In this document: piece by piece, positions 36,136 to 47,015 of the stretch
Layout: every line of letters starts with the position of its first letter
Numbering within the stretch: position 1 is the first letter of the stretch
DNA from: Amyloporia xantha
Taxonomy: Eukaryota; Basidiomycota; Agaricomycetes; Polyporales; Adustoporiaceae
NCBI GenBank assembly: GCA_036971615.1
Contig: JAYKKR010000021.1
Coordinates: 558,001-622,000 of the forward strand
Reading direction: 5' to 3'
DNA length: 64,000 nucleotides
Made by a program: the position numbers and the translations under genes
Notes under the pieces: model-generated
Database searches by the model: none
What the model was told of the DNA's origin: nothing
What the model saw: only the letters and a program-made list of their open reading frames with translations

Positions 36136-37138
36136 ATGAATCAGAATTTCCCAGTAGTGGTCATCACCGGTTGTTCCCAGGGAGGCATTGGCTTTTCGCT
36201 GTGCGTGATTTCACTTGATTCATCTCCACAGAAACTCATACAGTTATAGATGCGAGGATTTCGCCTCCAAAGGATGTAAAGTGTACGCCACGGCGCGTCG
36301 CGTCGAAGCCATGGAAGGTTTCAAACACGAAGGTATCGAGCGTCTCAGACTCGACGTCACAGACGATGCGAATGTAGAAGAGGCGGTCAAGACCATCATA
36401 GAGCGGGAGGGGCGAATAGACGTCCTTATCAATAACGCAGGAGCTGGGGGCATAGGTGAGCAGCTCTCCCATCTAGTCCTAACGTATTCGCATATCAATG
36501 GAGCACAGGCCCTCTGGCCGAAATGCCCATCGACAGAGTGATTGGCTTGTTTGATGTGAACGTGTTCTCTATCTTCCGCATGTCAACAGCCGTCTTTCCC
36601 CACATGGCGTCGCGCAAGAGCGGAACTATCGTAAACGTGGGCTCCATCGCCGGCGACTTGTGCGTCCTTGTCTCTCTAATATATTGATCTAACTAACACA
36701 TCCACGACCCACAGCCCAACGCCGTGGGGCGGTTTATATTCTGCCACTAAATCGAGTGTACGTTCCATCTCCGAGAGCCTCTACATGGAATGCGCCCCCT
36801 TTGGCATCTCAGTTGTGCATCTCTCCCCGGGCGGCATCAAGTCGAACATATCAAACACCAGCGGTTCCAAGTTCAGCCTCTCTGCGGACAGTTTTTACAC
36901 ACCCTGGCTGGACTCCATAGTACGACGCATCGGAATGAGCCAAAAAGGCGGGGCGATGCGTACGGAGGAGTTTTCGCGGAGGGTGGTGAAGGCTGTCCTC
37001 AGCCCGAAGCCGCCGAGATATATGTCGATGGGAAAGTCATCTATCATTTTCAGGGTGTTTGCATGGCTGCCTCGCGGATTCGTTCTTTGGTTCATGTGGA
37101 GCCGTCTGGGTGGGAAACCCGCAGTCAAAGCGCTTTAG
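36136..37138 (+). CDS. Ayr1-like short-chain dehydrogenase, tandem copy A
   Basis: First of four tandem SDR genes resembling yeast Ayr1, a lipid-droplet/ER NADPH-dependent 1-acyl-dihydroxyacetone-phosphate reductase. ATG at 36136 gives MNQNFPVVVITGCSQGGIGF with the cofactor motif TGCSQGGIG. Exon 2 has CEDFASKGCKVYATARRVEA, LRLDVTDDANV and INNAG. Exon 3 has DVNVFSIFRMSTAVFPHMA, then VNVGSIAGD with the catalytic Ser. The last exon has PTPWGGLYSATKSSVRS (catalytic Tyr and Lys) and VVHLSPGGIKSNI. A hydrophobic, membrane-proximal C-terminus (WLPRGFVLWFMW) ends GGKPAVKAL at 37138. No break seen. Introns are about 50-65 bp at positions shared with the other copies. Confidence 0.9.
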
Positions 37139-37479
37139 AGTAGTATCTGACCCAACATTAGTAGTCTGTTGAGTGGTGACATTTGCACAGGACAGTACGA
37201 GTACGTAGTAATATGTAACAGTCTCACAATGGGTAACCGAACCATGATTATGGAGCTGCATTGAGCTCGAGTCGATCGACTCCGTGGCCGTCGATCGACT
37301 GCCATTTTGGCCGTGAGTTTGATGATGTCCATTGTCCAATCATTAATCAACCCACGGTCTGGGAATGAGCAGACCTTCGGTGACACGGCGTTCACAGGTT
37401 TCTGACTGCGGCGGTCACCCTTGGAATGCGGCCGGTCTGCTGAGTAATGTAATCTCGTACTTCCACAACTTTCACGACA
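37139..37479. other. Intergenic spacer A-B
   Basis: Contains near-palindromic GAGTCGATCGACTC followed by GTCGATCGAC around 37265-37300. Otherwise nothing is recognised. Presumed terminator of copy A and promoter of copy B. Confidence 0.4.
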
Positions 37480-38611
37480 ATGGCCCCAGTTGTTATTGTG
37501 ACAGGATGTTCGAAGGGCGGCATGGGCTTTGCACTGTGAGTTCCACATGTCTCTCTGCATTTCCATCTTGTAAAGGATTCCGACGCAGGTGCGACGAGTT
37601 TGCTTCGAAGGGATGCAGAGTCTATGCAACAGCACGCCGCGTTGAAGCTATGGAAGACCTCAAGCACGAAAGTATCGAGCGCCTCAAGCTCGATGTCACA
37701 GACGACGCGAACGTGCTAGAGGTCGTCAAGACCATCATAGAACGGGAAGGAAGGATAGATATATTGATAAACAATGCAGGCGTGCCGTGCTCAGGTCAGT
37801 AACTCTGCTGCTGCTGAGTTTCTTTTGTCTCCATTTATTGTCCGCGAGGGCATCGCCCTATGTAGACAGTAGGTACGGGATTAGCTACGTAGTATCTTTA
37901 GAATCATCATGACGAAAACATTGGGAGGCTGCAGTGAGTTGGTGCATGTCTGTGCTAACCGCTCGTCAATCACAGGTCCTGTCGTAGACGTATCCATGGC
38001 GCAGGTGCTCAGCACGTTCAACGCAAACACATTTGCCATCCTGCGCACGGTTAAGGCTGTCTTTCCCCACATGGCCGCCCGCAAGAGCGGGACCATCGTG
38101 AACGTCGGCTCCATCGTAGGCGATACGTACGCCGCTGTCTCTCTCCCCCATTAGCGTCGCTGATCCTCTCACCCGAAGCCCGCCACCGTGGAGTGGCGTA
38201 TACGCAGCTTCAAAGGCAGCCGTGCGCTCGCTGTCCGAGACGCTGTACATGGAATGCGCCCCCTTCAACATCTCCGTCGTGCACATCGCACCGGGTGGCG
38301 TGCGGACACACATCGCCGGGACCATGCTGGACCGCTTCAGCCTCCCCGCTGAGAGTGTGTACTCTGCCTGGCTGGAGTCCATTACTTGGAGCATCGACGT
38401 CGGCCGTCAGGGCTGGGCGCTGTCCCCCGAGGCGTACGCAACGAAGGTGGTCAGGGCCCTCCTGAGTTCACGACCGCCGAGGTATATGACCCTAGGCAGC
38501 GGAGCGACAGTATTCACTTTGTTCAAATGGCTTCCGCGTGGACTCGTGCTCTGGTTACTGTGGCTTTCCGTTGCGACGCTCGGCCGTTCAGTGTCTCGCT
38601 GGTTCCGGTAA
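37480..38611 (+). CDS. Ayr1-like short-chain dehydrogenase, tandem copy B
   Basis: ATG at 37480 gives MAPVVIVTGCSKGGMGFAL. Then CDEFASKGCRVYATARRVEA, KLDVTDDANV, INNAGVPCSG, FNANTFAILRTVKAVFPHMA, VNVGSIVGD, WSGVYAASKAAVRSLSE and IAPGGVRTHIAGTML, with a hydrophobic tail (WLPRGLVLWLLWLSVATLG) and stop at 38609-38611. All SDR residues are kept. It is the most divergent of the four: the intron after NNAGVPCSG is about 180 bp instead of about 60, the segment before YAASK is PPPW rather than PTPW, and the tail lacks the GKPAVKA ending of the others. Confidence 0.88.
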
Positions 38612-39195
38612 TGTCGAAGTGCTTGCGGTCGGTGTCTTGGATGCTACTGCATATTGGAGTGACTGTGACGGGCGTCCGCAAGTTGCGACTTGGATCCTGG
38701 GACTGACAGGTCGTGAATCACACACTTCATTTTATGCAAGTCGGAAGACCTCGAAACGTATATTGCGTATCTACCGCGTACTCACAGTAGCTTTCGATCT
38801 TTACCATCCAGTTGCAGGGCTGTACCGGTATGGAGGCCAGCAGACGTATGAACTAGTTTCGTGATAGCAGCATAGATACTTCCCTCACGGGCTAGCCATT
38901 CACATCTGCAGGAACGCGACTCGACGCGCTACGTCACGGCGCGTTTCGGAGATTAATCTGCAGTCGGAGCTTGGCTGGTCAATACATTGCTTCGATCGGC
39001 AGAATTATACGGTCATAAGCTAGTGCTAGTACTTAACGGGTCGACCCTTGTCTTCACGTAGCATCCCGCTGTGGGACCACCATCCCTCTATCCTGCGGTA
39101 CTTGTACTATTGCATTACCACTAAATCAGTAAATACTCCTCATCACTCCGAGTCTGCACTTCCCACTCCGTTTAGCGAGTCAACCTTGAACATCA
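38612..39195 (+). promoter_or_regulatory. Intergenic module upstream of SDR copy C
   Basis: The last ~200 bp are similar to the sequence upstream of copy D (GGGTCGACC..., then CATTAC...CTAAA, CTGCACTTCCCACT, TTTAGC[GA]AGTC). This shared block marks a duplicated promoter. A GACGCGCTACGTCACGGCGCG stretch near 38932-38955 is rich in CGTCA-type words. Confidence 0.5.
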
Positions 39196-40209
39196 TGCCA
39201 ACTCAAGGTCCTCCAGTCGTCATTGTAACAGGCTGCTCGAACGGCGGCATTGGATTCTCTCTGTGAGTCCTGCGTCATATTGAGTTGCGTCTGAGAAATT
39301 GATATATGTCTGCAGATGTGAAGAATTTGCATCTAAAGGATGCAAAGTGTACGCTACCGCGCGCCGGGTTGAGACCATGGAAGGGTTCACGCATGAGAAC
39401 ATTGAGTGCCTCAAGCTTGACGTGAACGACGATGCGAACGTGCAAGACGTAGCGAAGACAATACTGGAGCGGGAGGGGCGGATAGATATTCTAGTCAACA
39501 ATGCCGGTGTCCCATGCTCGGGTGAGCATATCCGTGTGTAGCACGCACGTCGAGGTCTGTTGACCGGGTGCGCCAGGTCCATTGGTCGACATACCCTTAG
39601 ACAGCGTGGCCAACGTTTTCGAGACAAACACCTTTGCAGTCCTACGGGCGGTGAAGGCGGTCTTCCCTCACATGGCCACGCGCAAGAGTGGAACCATCGT
39701 GAATATCGGCTCCGTCGTCGGCGGCACGTACGTCATCGCATTGACCATGGTCTAGTCCGCTTGGGTGACAGGCAGCGCTTTACAGCCCAACACCATGGGG
39801 CGGGGTGTACGCAGCCTCGAAGGCTGCTGCGGCCTCCATCTCTGAGACGCTCTACATGGAATGCGCACCCTTCAACATCTCCGTCATGCACGTCGCTCCG
39901 GGCGGCGTCCGGTCCAACATTGCTAATAACATGCTCAGCCGGTTCAGCCTCCCTCCCAACAGCTTCTACTCTGGCTGGATCGACTCGATGATCAGGCGCA
40001 TTCACGTGAGCCAGGCGAGTGGGTCGATGCCTTCCGAGGTGTTTGCAGGGATGGTGGTGCGGGCCGCGCTGAAGCCAAGGCCGCCGCGGTACATGACTTT
40101 GGGAGGCAAGTCAAGATTTTTCACGATGTTCCAATGGCTGCCTCGTGGGTTCGTGCTCTGGTTGTTGTGGTGGATTGTTGCAGGAAAGCCGGCAGTGAAA
40201 GCCGCATGA
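39196..40209 (+). CDS. Ayr1-like short-chain dehydrogenase, tandem copy C
   Basis: ATG at 39196 gives MPTQGPPVVIVTGCSNGGIG. Exons continue CEEFASKGCKVYATARRVET, KLDVNDDANV, VNNAGVPCS, GPLVDIPLDSVANVFETN, TFAVLRAVKAVFPHMATRKS, VNIGSVVGG, TPTPWGGVYAASKAAA and HVAPGGVRSNIANNML, with the tail WLPRGFVLWLLWW ending AGKPAVKAA at 40209. All catalytic residues present, no break. Closest to copy D in coding and flanking sequence, so C and D came from the latest tandem duplication. Confidence 0.9.
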
Positions 40210-40730
40210 GCGATGAGCATTGAATAGCTGTGTACTGGTACGGACTATGTATATGAACGTGCACTTTGAACCCCCTCTTGGATTGAGCTGTCTGATATGC
40301 ATATCCTTGATCGCTTTAGTCGAAAGGCGCTAAGCGTCGTATTCAAAGACTATCTAGAGTGACCATGCCATTCAGCTCTGACCATGTCGTAAGCTAGTGC
40401 CGGCTGGGGATTAACTGCAAATCTCCAATTTAGTGACTGAGTCAGCTGGAAATGCCGAGTGTAAGTAGAGTGAGAGAAATTGTGCACAGTAGCGCGCGTT
40501 CCGCGGCGTTCGTGATCGCAACTGTCGTTGTCCAGGTGATGGCTCGATCGAGTTCTAGGATCTGCCTGCTTATTGGGTCGACCTTGGTTTGAGACTCATC
40601 CCACTATCGGACCGTCATCCTACATCCTGTAGTACTTATACTGTCCCATTACAGCACCGCTAAACTAGTATATCGTCTTTCGAGCCCTGCACTTCCCACT
40701 GCATTTAGCAAGTCTACCTTGGACACTGGC
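40210..40730 (+). promoter_or_regulatory. Intergenic module between SDR copies C and D
   Basis: The first half resembles the sequence after copy D (GTACTGGTA, ATGC[AG]TATCCTTGAT, CAGCTCTG.CCATGTC, GGAAATGCCGA). The second half resembles the sequence before copy C. The duplication unit therefore included 3' flank, promoter and gene. Confidence 0.55.
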
Positions 40731-41752
40731 ATGCCTCAAGATTCTCCGGTCGTTATCATAACAGGCTGCTCGAAGGGCGGCATTGGATTCTCGCTGTAAG
40801 TCCTCATATGTCATGCCTAGCCGTATCTGAACAATTGAATATGCATATGCATTATCTCTACAGGTGCGAGGAGTTTGCTTCCAAAGGATGCAAGGTCTAC
40901 GCCACCGCGCGTCGGATCGAGACCATGGAAGGCTTCAACAACGAGAATATTGAGTGCCTCAAGCTTGACGTGACCGACGATGCAAACATGCAAGACGTAG
41001 TGAAGACAGTACTGGAGCGAGAGGGGCGGATAGACATCCTGGTCAACAATGCAGGTATCGCATACTCAGGTGCGCCGTGGGTAATACGCGCGTCTAGTCT
41101 GTTGACCGGGCGCCGCAGGTCCTTTGGCCGAGGAACCTATGACCAATGTGGCCGCCGTTTTCGACACTAACACTTTCGGAGTCCTGCGCGCGGTGAAGGC
41201 GGTGTTCCCTCACATGGCCACGCGCAAGAGCGGAACCATAGTGAACGTCGGCTCCATGGTCGCTGACATGTACGTCGTCGCGTTTACCTTGGTCTGATTC
41301 GCTGTAATTACAGACAGTGCTATACAGCCCGACACCATGGGGCGGAGTGTATTCAGCCTCGAAGGCTGCCACGGCCTCCATCACTGACAGCCTCTACATG
41401 GAATGCGCGCCTTTCAACATCTCCGTCGTGCACCTCTCTCCGGGTGGTATCCGATCCGACATCGGTAACAAATTGCTCAGCGCTCTCAGTCCTCCCCCCT
41501 GACAGCTTTTACTCCGGATGGATGGATTCGATGATAAGACGCATTGAGCTCAGTCAGACGAGTAGATCCATGCCTTCCGAGGTATTTGCGAGGAGGGTGG
41601 TCAAGGCTGTCTTGAAGCCCAACCCCCCTCGATGCATGACTCTCGGTGCTGGTTCAAGAGTGTGGGCTATGTTCCAATGGCTACCTCGTGGATTCGTGCT
41701 CTGGGTGCTCTGGCATGCCATTGCGGGCAAACCTACTCTGAAGGCCAGTTGA
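40731..41752 (+). CDS. Ayr1-like short-chain dehydrogenase, tandem copy D, with an apparent frameshift
   Basis: ATG at 40731 gives MPQDSPVVIITGCSKGGIGF. Then CEEFASKGCKVYATARRIET, KLDVTDDANM, VNNAGIAYS, VNVGSMVAD, PTPWGGVYSASKAATAS and HLSPGGIRSDIGNKLLSALS. Here the frame runs into PPP-stop. In the neighbouring frame the protein goes on as LPPDSFYSGWMDSMIRR ... WLPRGFVLWVLW ... GKPTLKAS to 41752. Comparison with copy C (CTC CCT CCC AAC) shows one extra C in the C-rich run at 41491-41499. This is either a sequencing error or the inactivating mutation of a recent duplicate. The broken form would keep the active site but lose the C-terminal substrate/membrane region. Confidence 0.82.
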
Positions 41753-42511
41753 CCGTTGACTAGCTATGTACTGGTATAAACTCCTCCTGTTACGGACCAA
41801 GCTGTTTGGTAAATCTCTGGTATGCGTATCCTTGATTACTTATCGCTCTCTAGTCCGAAGCCGTCAAGCATTGTGTTAGTCGATCATTCATATTATATCT
41901 TGCCTTCGAGTCTTGGACCGGGCCGATCAGCTCTGTCCATGTCATGAGCCAATATTGCCAGCTGGGGGTTGACCGCAGGTCTTCAGTCTAGTCTGCAGGA
42001 ACCCTGGAAATGCCGACTGACATGAATTACATCTTGATTTAGACTTTCGGGTTCCTGCTGCCTGGCTGATGTTCCGGAATATTGGACATCCTTTCTGCGG
42101 CCAATGTCCCAGCACTGAGGCTGTACATAATTATGTAAATCACTGCTAACCCGACTATGATGATCGGGATGCGATCAGGATCAAGACAATGTATCCTCTT
42201 TCAGTAGACCAACGGGTCCGGGCGCCATGCGCCTGTGCCCGTTGTGTCAATAAGTACTGTCGTCCGGGCATTGGGCCGATCGAGTATGTATCAGGAATAT
42301 GTATAGGGTCGGCGTCCGTTCAGGGCTTGGAGGCTGTGTCTACATGGCCCTGTACTGGTGCTAGTGGCTCATGCTATTGTCTATATAAATTCTGTCATAC
42401 CTGCCATCCGCTCGTAGGACAAGACCAGCCCCTCCTCTTGTGCACAGTGCACCATCGCACAGACTACGTGCCGTAGAAAGGTGTGCGTGTTCGCGTGTCT
42501 CGTACTCGACC
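41753..42511. other. Intergenic region after the SDR array
   Basis: The first ~350 bp are a third copy of the SDR 3' flanking module (TATGCGTATCCTTGAT, CTGTCCATGTC, GGAAATGCCGACTG). The rest, up to the DUF6533 gene, shows no feature beyond presumed promoter sequence. Confidence 0.45.
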
Positions 42512-44435
42512 ATGGCGAGTGTTCAAGCTGAGATGTGAGTTGTACCTCCGACCCGAGGCGTTTCACTACTTATTGATTCATCGATCTATCCAGTTTTGCA
42601 GGCAGCTGCTGCCAGTTCTCAGCAGGCGGTGAGTTTATTCGATCCGAAAAGTCCGAGACGCACCTCGGTCCTCATCTATGTATTGTGGCTGGCCAGCTCT
42701 CGTGATTTATGATCATGTTATTACATTCTCTCAAGAAGTCAGGCTGTTGTGGACGTCCAAACCCACCGGTGCCACCATTATTTTCTTCCTCAACAGATAC
42801 CTCCTTCTCCTTTACGCCGTCATCGACATCTTACAGCCATTAAATTGGTATACAGCAATCGTGAGCAATCAGCCTGTGGTGTATGCGGCTTGTTTGTTGA
42901 CTTCTCGTTCACTAGAGGTTCGATTTATCCCTCTAAATTATTTCTCGTGATGAAGACCTCCTGGTGAACAGCTGCGAAGCATTGTCGATGCTGCAATATG
43001 TGCCGCAACAGATATTATATGCACTGACGGCAGGTACGTCCACAACGACGAATAGCAATTTTGTATGTGCTAAGTACATGGTTTCATAGCATTTTCTGGT
43101 ATCCGCGTATACGCCATTAGCGGACACAAATGGCCGCTTGCTCTTGTCACCTTCTTGTTTGGACTGGCACCCGTTGCGACTAACCTGGTCAGTCACAAGT
43201 TTCATTTTTATCGTTGCACGCGTAACTTCACAGCGATATCGCAGTATATGGGCATCATGCAGTCGTATGCCTACGTATTCTTCATCGGAAACACCCCTGT
43301 TTGCAACAACAATGCCTACTTTACGCTAAGCACCTATCACAAGTAAGCCCTTCCCTTCCTCCCCGCGGTCAGGAAACTGACCGCAGCGACTTGTATGTAG
43401 GTGTAAGATCCTTCGCTCAGATCATGCATTCGAGTTGGCTTCAGCTATGTCTATCCAGTGATTATTATCACCCGAATATTCATGATCGCGTCGGACGTGA
43501 TTGTCATCGCTGTGACGTGGATCCACACCTATGGCATCCGCAGAGACGCGTCTCCGCTGCACATCAAGACGCCACTAGTAAATCTACTCTTGTTAGACGG
43601 TGGGTCTTTGACACAAGTGGAGGTGATGCCCTGACACTCACCGCGGCCTGCTTGCAGGTACTATCTATTTTATGTACGTGCGCACAATGGGCGACATGTA
43701 TTGCGAGTAGACAGATTGACGCCGCAAGTAACAGAATCCTTCTAGTCCTTAACCTTCTGGAAATTATTATCGAGCTGTGGGTTGTCAACTATGTGCGTAC
43801 TACACCATGGCTCTCCTTCACGCCCACACGGCACTCATCGTCCTGCAGGACTACATCATCGATTTCGTCGTCGTGTACGTCCTTGCTTCACTGTTCGCTC
43901 CTCGCGTGCGCTGTTCTTTGCCTTGCCGCAACGTACTTACCTCCCTGCCCCGCATCACAGCATCTCCTCGCTCCTCGTCTCGCGCTTCATCCTCAACCTT
44001 CGGCACCTCTCCTCCACCTCCGCCTACCCTTCCTCCCTCGTCATCAACGACTCCACCATGCCCTCCTTCGTCGACCCGCGGGCACCCACGCACACTAAAG
44101 CACAACTGCCCCCGCACCCGCACCCGCACATACAGACCTCCTCCTGCACGCCATCCTCTCCCTGCACGCCTTCGTCCCCATCCACCTTGCAAGAGACCGA
44201 GAAGGAGCGCACAATGACGCATACAAAGACGCGCGGGATGCTGTTCGTGTCGGGCCTCGTTGGGAACATGGGCGAGCCGCTGATGGACGGGACGTTCTCG
44301 GTCCTGTCGGAGAGCATGGCTGAAGAAAGTGAGGGCCAGGAGGACAGCGGTATCAGCGAGGAGTGGCGGGGCAGCCAGGCAGGTGACGACTGGGTGCCAA
44401 TAGAGCTCCTGCGGGTCACAGATCGTGCGGCTTAG
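42512..44435 (+). CDS. DUF6533-type multi-pass membrane protein
   Basis: Member of the large Agaricomycete family of membrane proteins that start with the DUF6533 domain and have about seven predicted transmembrane segments. ATG at 42512 (MASVQAEM), then short exons. The domain core is YDHVITFSQEVRLLWTS followed by TIIFFLNRYLLLLYAVIDIL. Further membrane exons: LYALTAAFSGIRVYAISGHK, WPLALVTFLFGLAPVATNLV, a loop with GNTPVCNNNAYF, and a late helix ILLVLNLLEIIIELWVV. The C-terminal cytosolic tail (from about 43990) is Pro/His/Ser-rich and ends PIELLRVTDRAA at 44435. Function is unknown; the family is expanded in mushrooms. Several short introns leave exact joins uncertain. Confidence 0.8.
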
Positions 44436-44954
44436 GGTTAGCTCTCTGCTGCATTTGCGCGGGGCGGGGAGATGACATCTCTCAAGTCGGAAGGAACCCA
44501 CGTTCGGATTGCGTACCTTGTACTATACTCATTTCGGTGTAATAGGGTATATAATTTGTAATAAAGATGTCTGCTCATGAGGTGTGACAGCAGGACGGCA
44601 GCGTTCGAGCGTGAGTCGCGAATCTTGGTGCAATGCTGGACAACATTTTCAAACGTTGACATGTGCTATGCGATGAATTTTACCTGTACGAGGCTGTACT
44701 TTTTGAAGACACGCCCTTGTGTGATTCCCAATCAACCGCTACAGTACGTTTCTATCGCGTACATCATTCGAGTCAGGATATGCGAGCAAGAAACCAAAGG
44801 CGATGAAACCGCACTTAACATAACAGCCCCACTGCAATATCGATATCGCACAAGTACATGAGTATAACACTAAGCATAGACGACAGGCATACCGGGATCC
44901 AGAGGCCAGCCAGATGCAACACGACTTCCACAGGCCGCCCCCTCCCTCCCGCTC
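44436..44954. other. Intergenic region
   Basis: Between the convergent 3' ends of the DUF6533 gene and the small basic protein. No gene or repeat is supported. Confidence 0.45.
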
Positions 44955-45304
44955 TCAGGCTGAATCGTCCACAGGCAGCTTCGCAGCCTCCTCCATCGCC
45001 CGCCTCCTCCCGCCCAGCATCAGATCGACGTAATCCGCCCCTCCCAGCACCGGCCCCTCGGCGCCGTCCTTCCTGCGCTTGGCCGTGGCCGCCTTCGCCT
45101 TGAGTCCCGCGCGTTTCTTCTGTTCCTGCGGAGTGGGCCCCGTGCTGGCGTTGGGCGGCTTGGCAGCTGGGGCGTGGGCGAGGGAGGCAGCAGTAGACGA
45201 GGAGGCGGTGGTTTTCTTCTGCTGGGCTGCCAGTCAGTACAGTGCAGAATAATCCGGCAGTAGAGACGTACAGCGCGCTTGTGGAACTTTGCGCTCCGTC
45301 CCAT
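44955..45304 (-). CDS. Small basic conserved protein
   Basis: ATG at 45302-45304 gives MGRSAKFHKRA. An intron of about 60 bp follows, and exon 2 reads QKKTTASSSTAASLAHAPA, TGPTPQEQKKRAGLKAKA, GAEGPVLGGADYVDLMLGGR and ends KLPVDDSA (stop 44955-44957). About 95 residues. The MGRSAKF start and the lysine-rich body resemble a small fungal nuclear/nucleolar protein type, but I know no assigned function. The joining acceptor was chosen because it keeps the frame. Confidence 0.6.
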
Positions 45305-45413
45305 GGTAGTGAATAAGGGGGACTATGTAGATGTCACTTTAGGTAAACATGAGAGGCCCAAGGGGCATGGTGGCTGTCGATCGTAGAGGCACGAATTTCT
45401 CCAAGAGGAGTCA

Positions 45414-45843
45414 AGACAGGACCCCGGCTAATCCCCCTAGAGCCTCGATCCCTGGAGACCCACTTTCGGACCTAGAGATGTTGCCTGATTCGGACAAAAA
45501 AGATCGAACCTCAAGCGTTTGGTTCGATTTTCGGACCCAGAAAGGATCGAACGTCGCCCGAATTTCCCGGCGCCTACGGCGCCGGCACTGCCCGGAAGTT
45601 CAGTCCATTTGCGGGCAATCTACGTGGGATACCGTCCGATACCCCCCTAAACGGACGTTTCGGACCCCTTCCGGATCGGACCTCAGCCTGGAAGGGGTCT
45701 TTTCGGGCCAAAATAGCATCTAACATGCCGCCCCTTTGACCCCCTTTTCGGACATTTTGTATCGAACATTTTGGGTCCTCGACCCCCATTTTCGGACTTT
45801 TAGGCATCGAGGCTCCTGGGGGATTAGCCGGGGTCCTGTCAAG
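45414..45843. mobile_element. MITE-like element with ~38-bp terminal inverted repeats
   Basis: The left end GACAGGACCCCGGCTAATCC...AGCCTCGAT (about 45414-45451) returns as its reverse complement at about 45808-45843. It encloses about 430 bp without coding potential. The interior is rich in the words CGGAC and GATCGAAC and includes the palindrome GGCGCCTACGGCGCC (45570-45584). The target duplication is unclear, since AAGAC or AA could both be read at the flanks. Confidence 0.65.
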
Positions 45844-46326
45844 ACGGGACTCATAGGCGCCCACAACCAGGGCGCCTACGCCATTGCCAATGCCTTCCAC
45901 TGTGGGGACGAAATCTGGTGAAATCAACCCTTAGATATGGGTAATTTTCGCCCGTCTACATGGTTATTTTAGCTAATATCGGGTTGTCCTAACCCCCCGC
46001 GTACATGGTGAAAATAACACGAAAAATGTCCGCTTTCACCATGCAAAATCTTCGTTTGCGGTGAAAACAGCCCTGAAGTGGGGTTGAATGACGAGGGTAA
46101 AAGTCACTCCAAATTAACCCGCCTGAGTTTAACCCAGTCACAGGGTGGAAGTGTGATTCAACCCACCAACTGGGTGACCCTAACCAGCACCGGCGTTCAC
46201 TGTGTTCACTGCTAACTTATGCCACAAGCTTCAATGCATCTAGAAGACAAGCCTCATTATTGATAATAGTGCCCGTGAGTCTGACACACGGTTGTTGCAT
46301 ACTTAATTACTCTGAGACTCTTACTA
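45844..46326. other. Intergenic region between two small elements
   Basis: Non-coding, with repeated GGTGAAA and TTAACCC/GGGTTGAAT words (about 45918-46170), including the inverted pair GGGTTGAAT (46082) and ATTCAACCC (46154). It may be another decayed repeat. Confidence 0.35.
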
Positions 46327-47013
46327 TCAGTGGACCTGGGTTTATAACGGTTTTCGGTATTCATGCTATAGCTACACATCTGCTCCACATACGCATATGA
46401 AATTTATACGAGTCGATGCATCTCCTTCCGCTCTAGAAACCTAGCTAACAATGATAGCAGCTGGCATCGTTGTTCTGTTCTCGGATGTCTTCCGGTGCGA
46501 CATGTAGGCAAAAATACCAGTGTTTATAATTGGGGTCACATTTGTCACGACGGCAGGGGCACAACTCCGGTCGGCATGCACTGCAGTGATTGTGGCGCGT
46601 CCCTGCGAGGTTTACGGCGGAGATCTAAACCATCACGCGCATGTATCCAGTTGTAACGCTCCATGAGCGAGGGAATCAATGACAACAAATGCGAACACAA
46701 GGAAACAAGAAAAGTACATGGGCTTGGCCTTATATTGCATATGAAGACCATACAAAAGTTCCAGATTTTTTGGCTAACAGGATCTAGCTCGATACGGCGA
46801 TCTATGCTCGAAATGGGAGCTTCGAGGTGTAAATCGCGCCTTGCGATGTGTCTCATTTACAGTCCACGCACAATTTCGTGATTCTGAGTAGGCAGTCTTC
46901 TTTGAAATAGTCAAAAGTATTTGTAAACCAAGTTTCATGTTTTTTGAGTGGTTGTAGATGGAGCTAGACTGAATTTATAAACACTGTCTCAATTATAAAC
47001 CCAGGGGCACTTA
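46327..47013. mobile_element. Non-autonomous TA-flanked inverted-repeat element (Tc1/mariner-like)
   Basis: The left end TCAGTGGACCTGGGTTTATAA (46327-46347) matches the reverse complement of the right end, TAAGTGCCCCTGGGTTTATAA (about 46993-47013), and both ends adjoin TA (46325-46326 and 47014-47015). The 687 bp between show no transposase. A TA target and T(C/A)AGTG termini are usual for Tc1/mariner/pogo elements, so this is probably a small internally deleted member. Confidence 0.65.
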
Positions 47014-47015
47014 TA

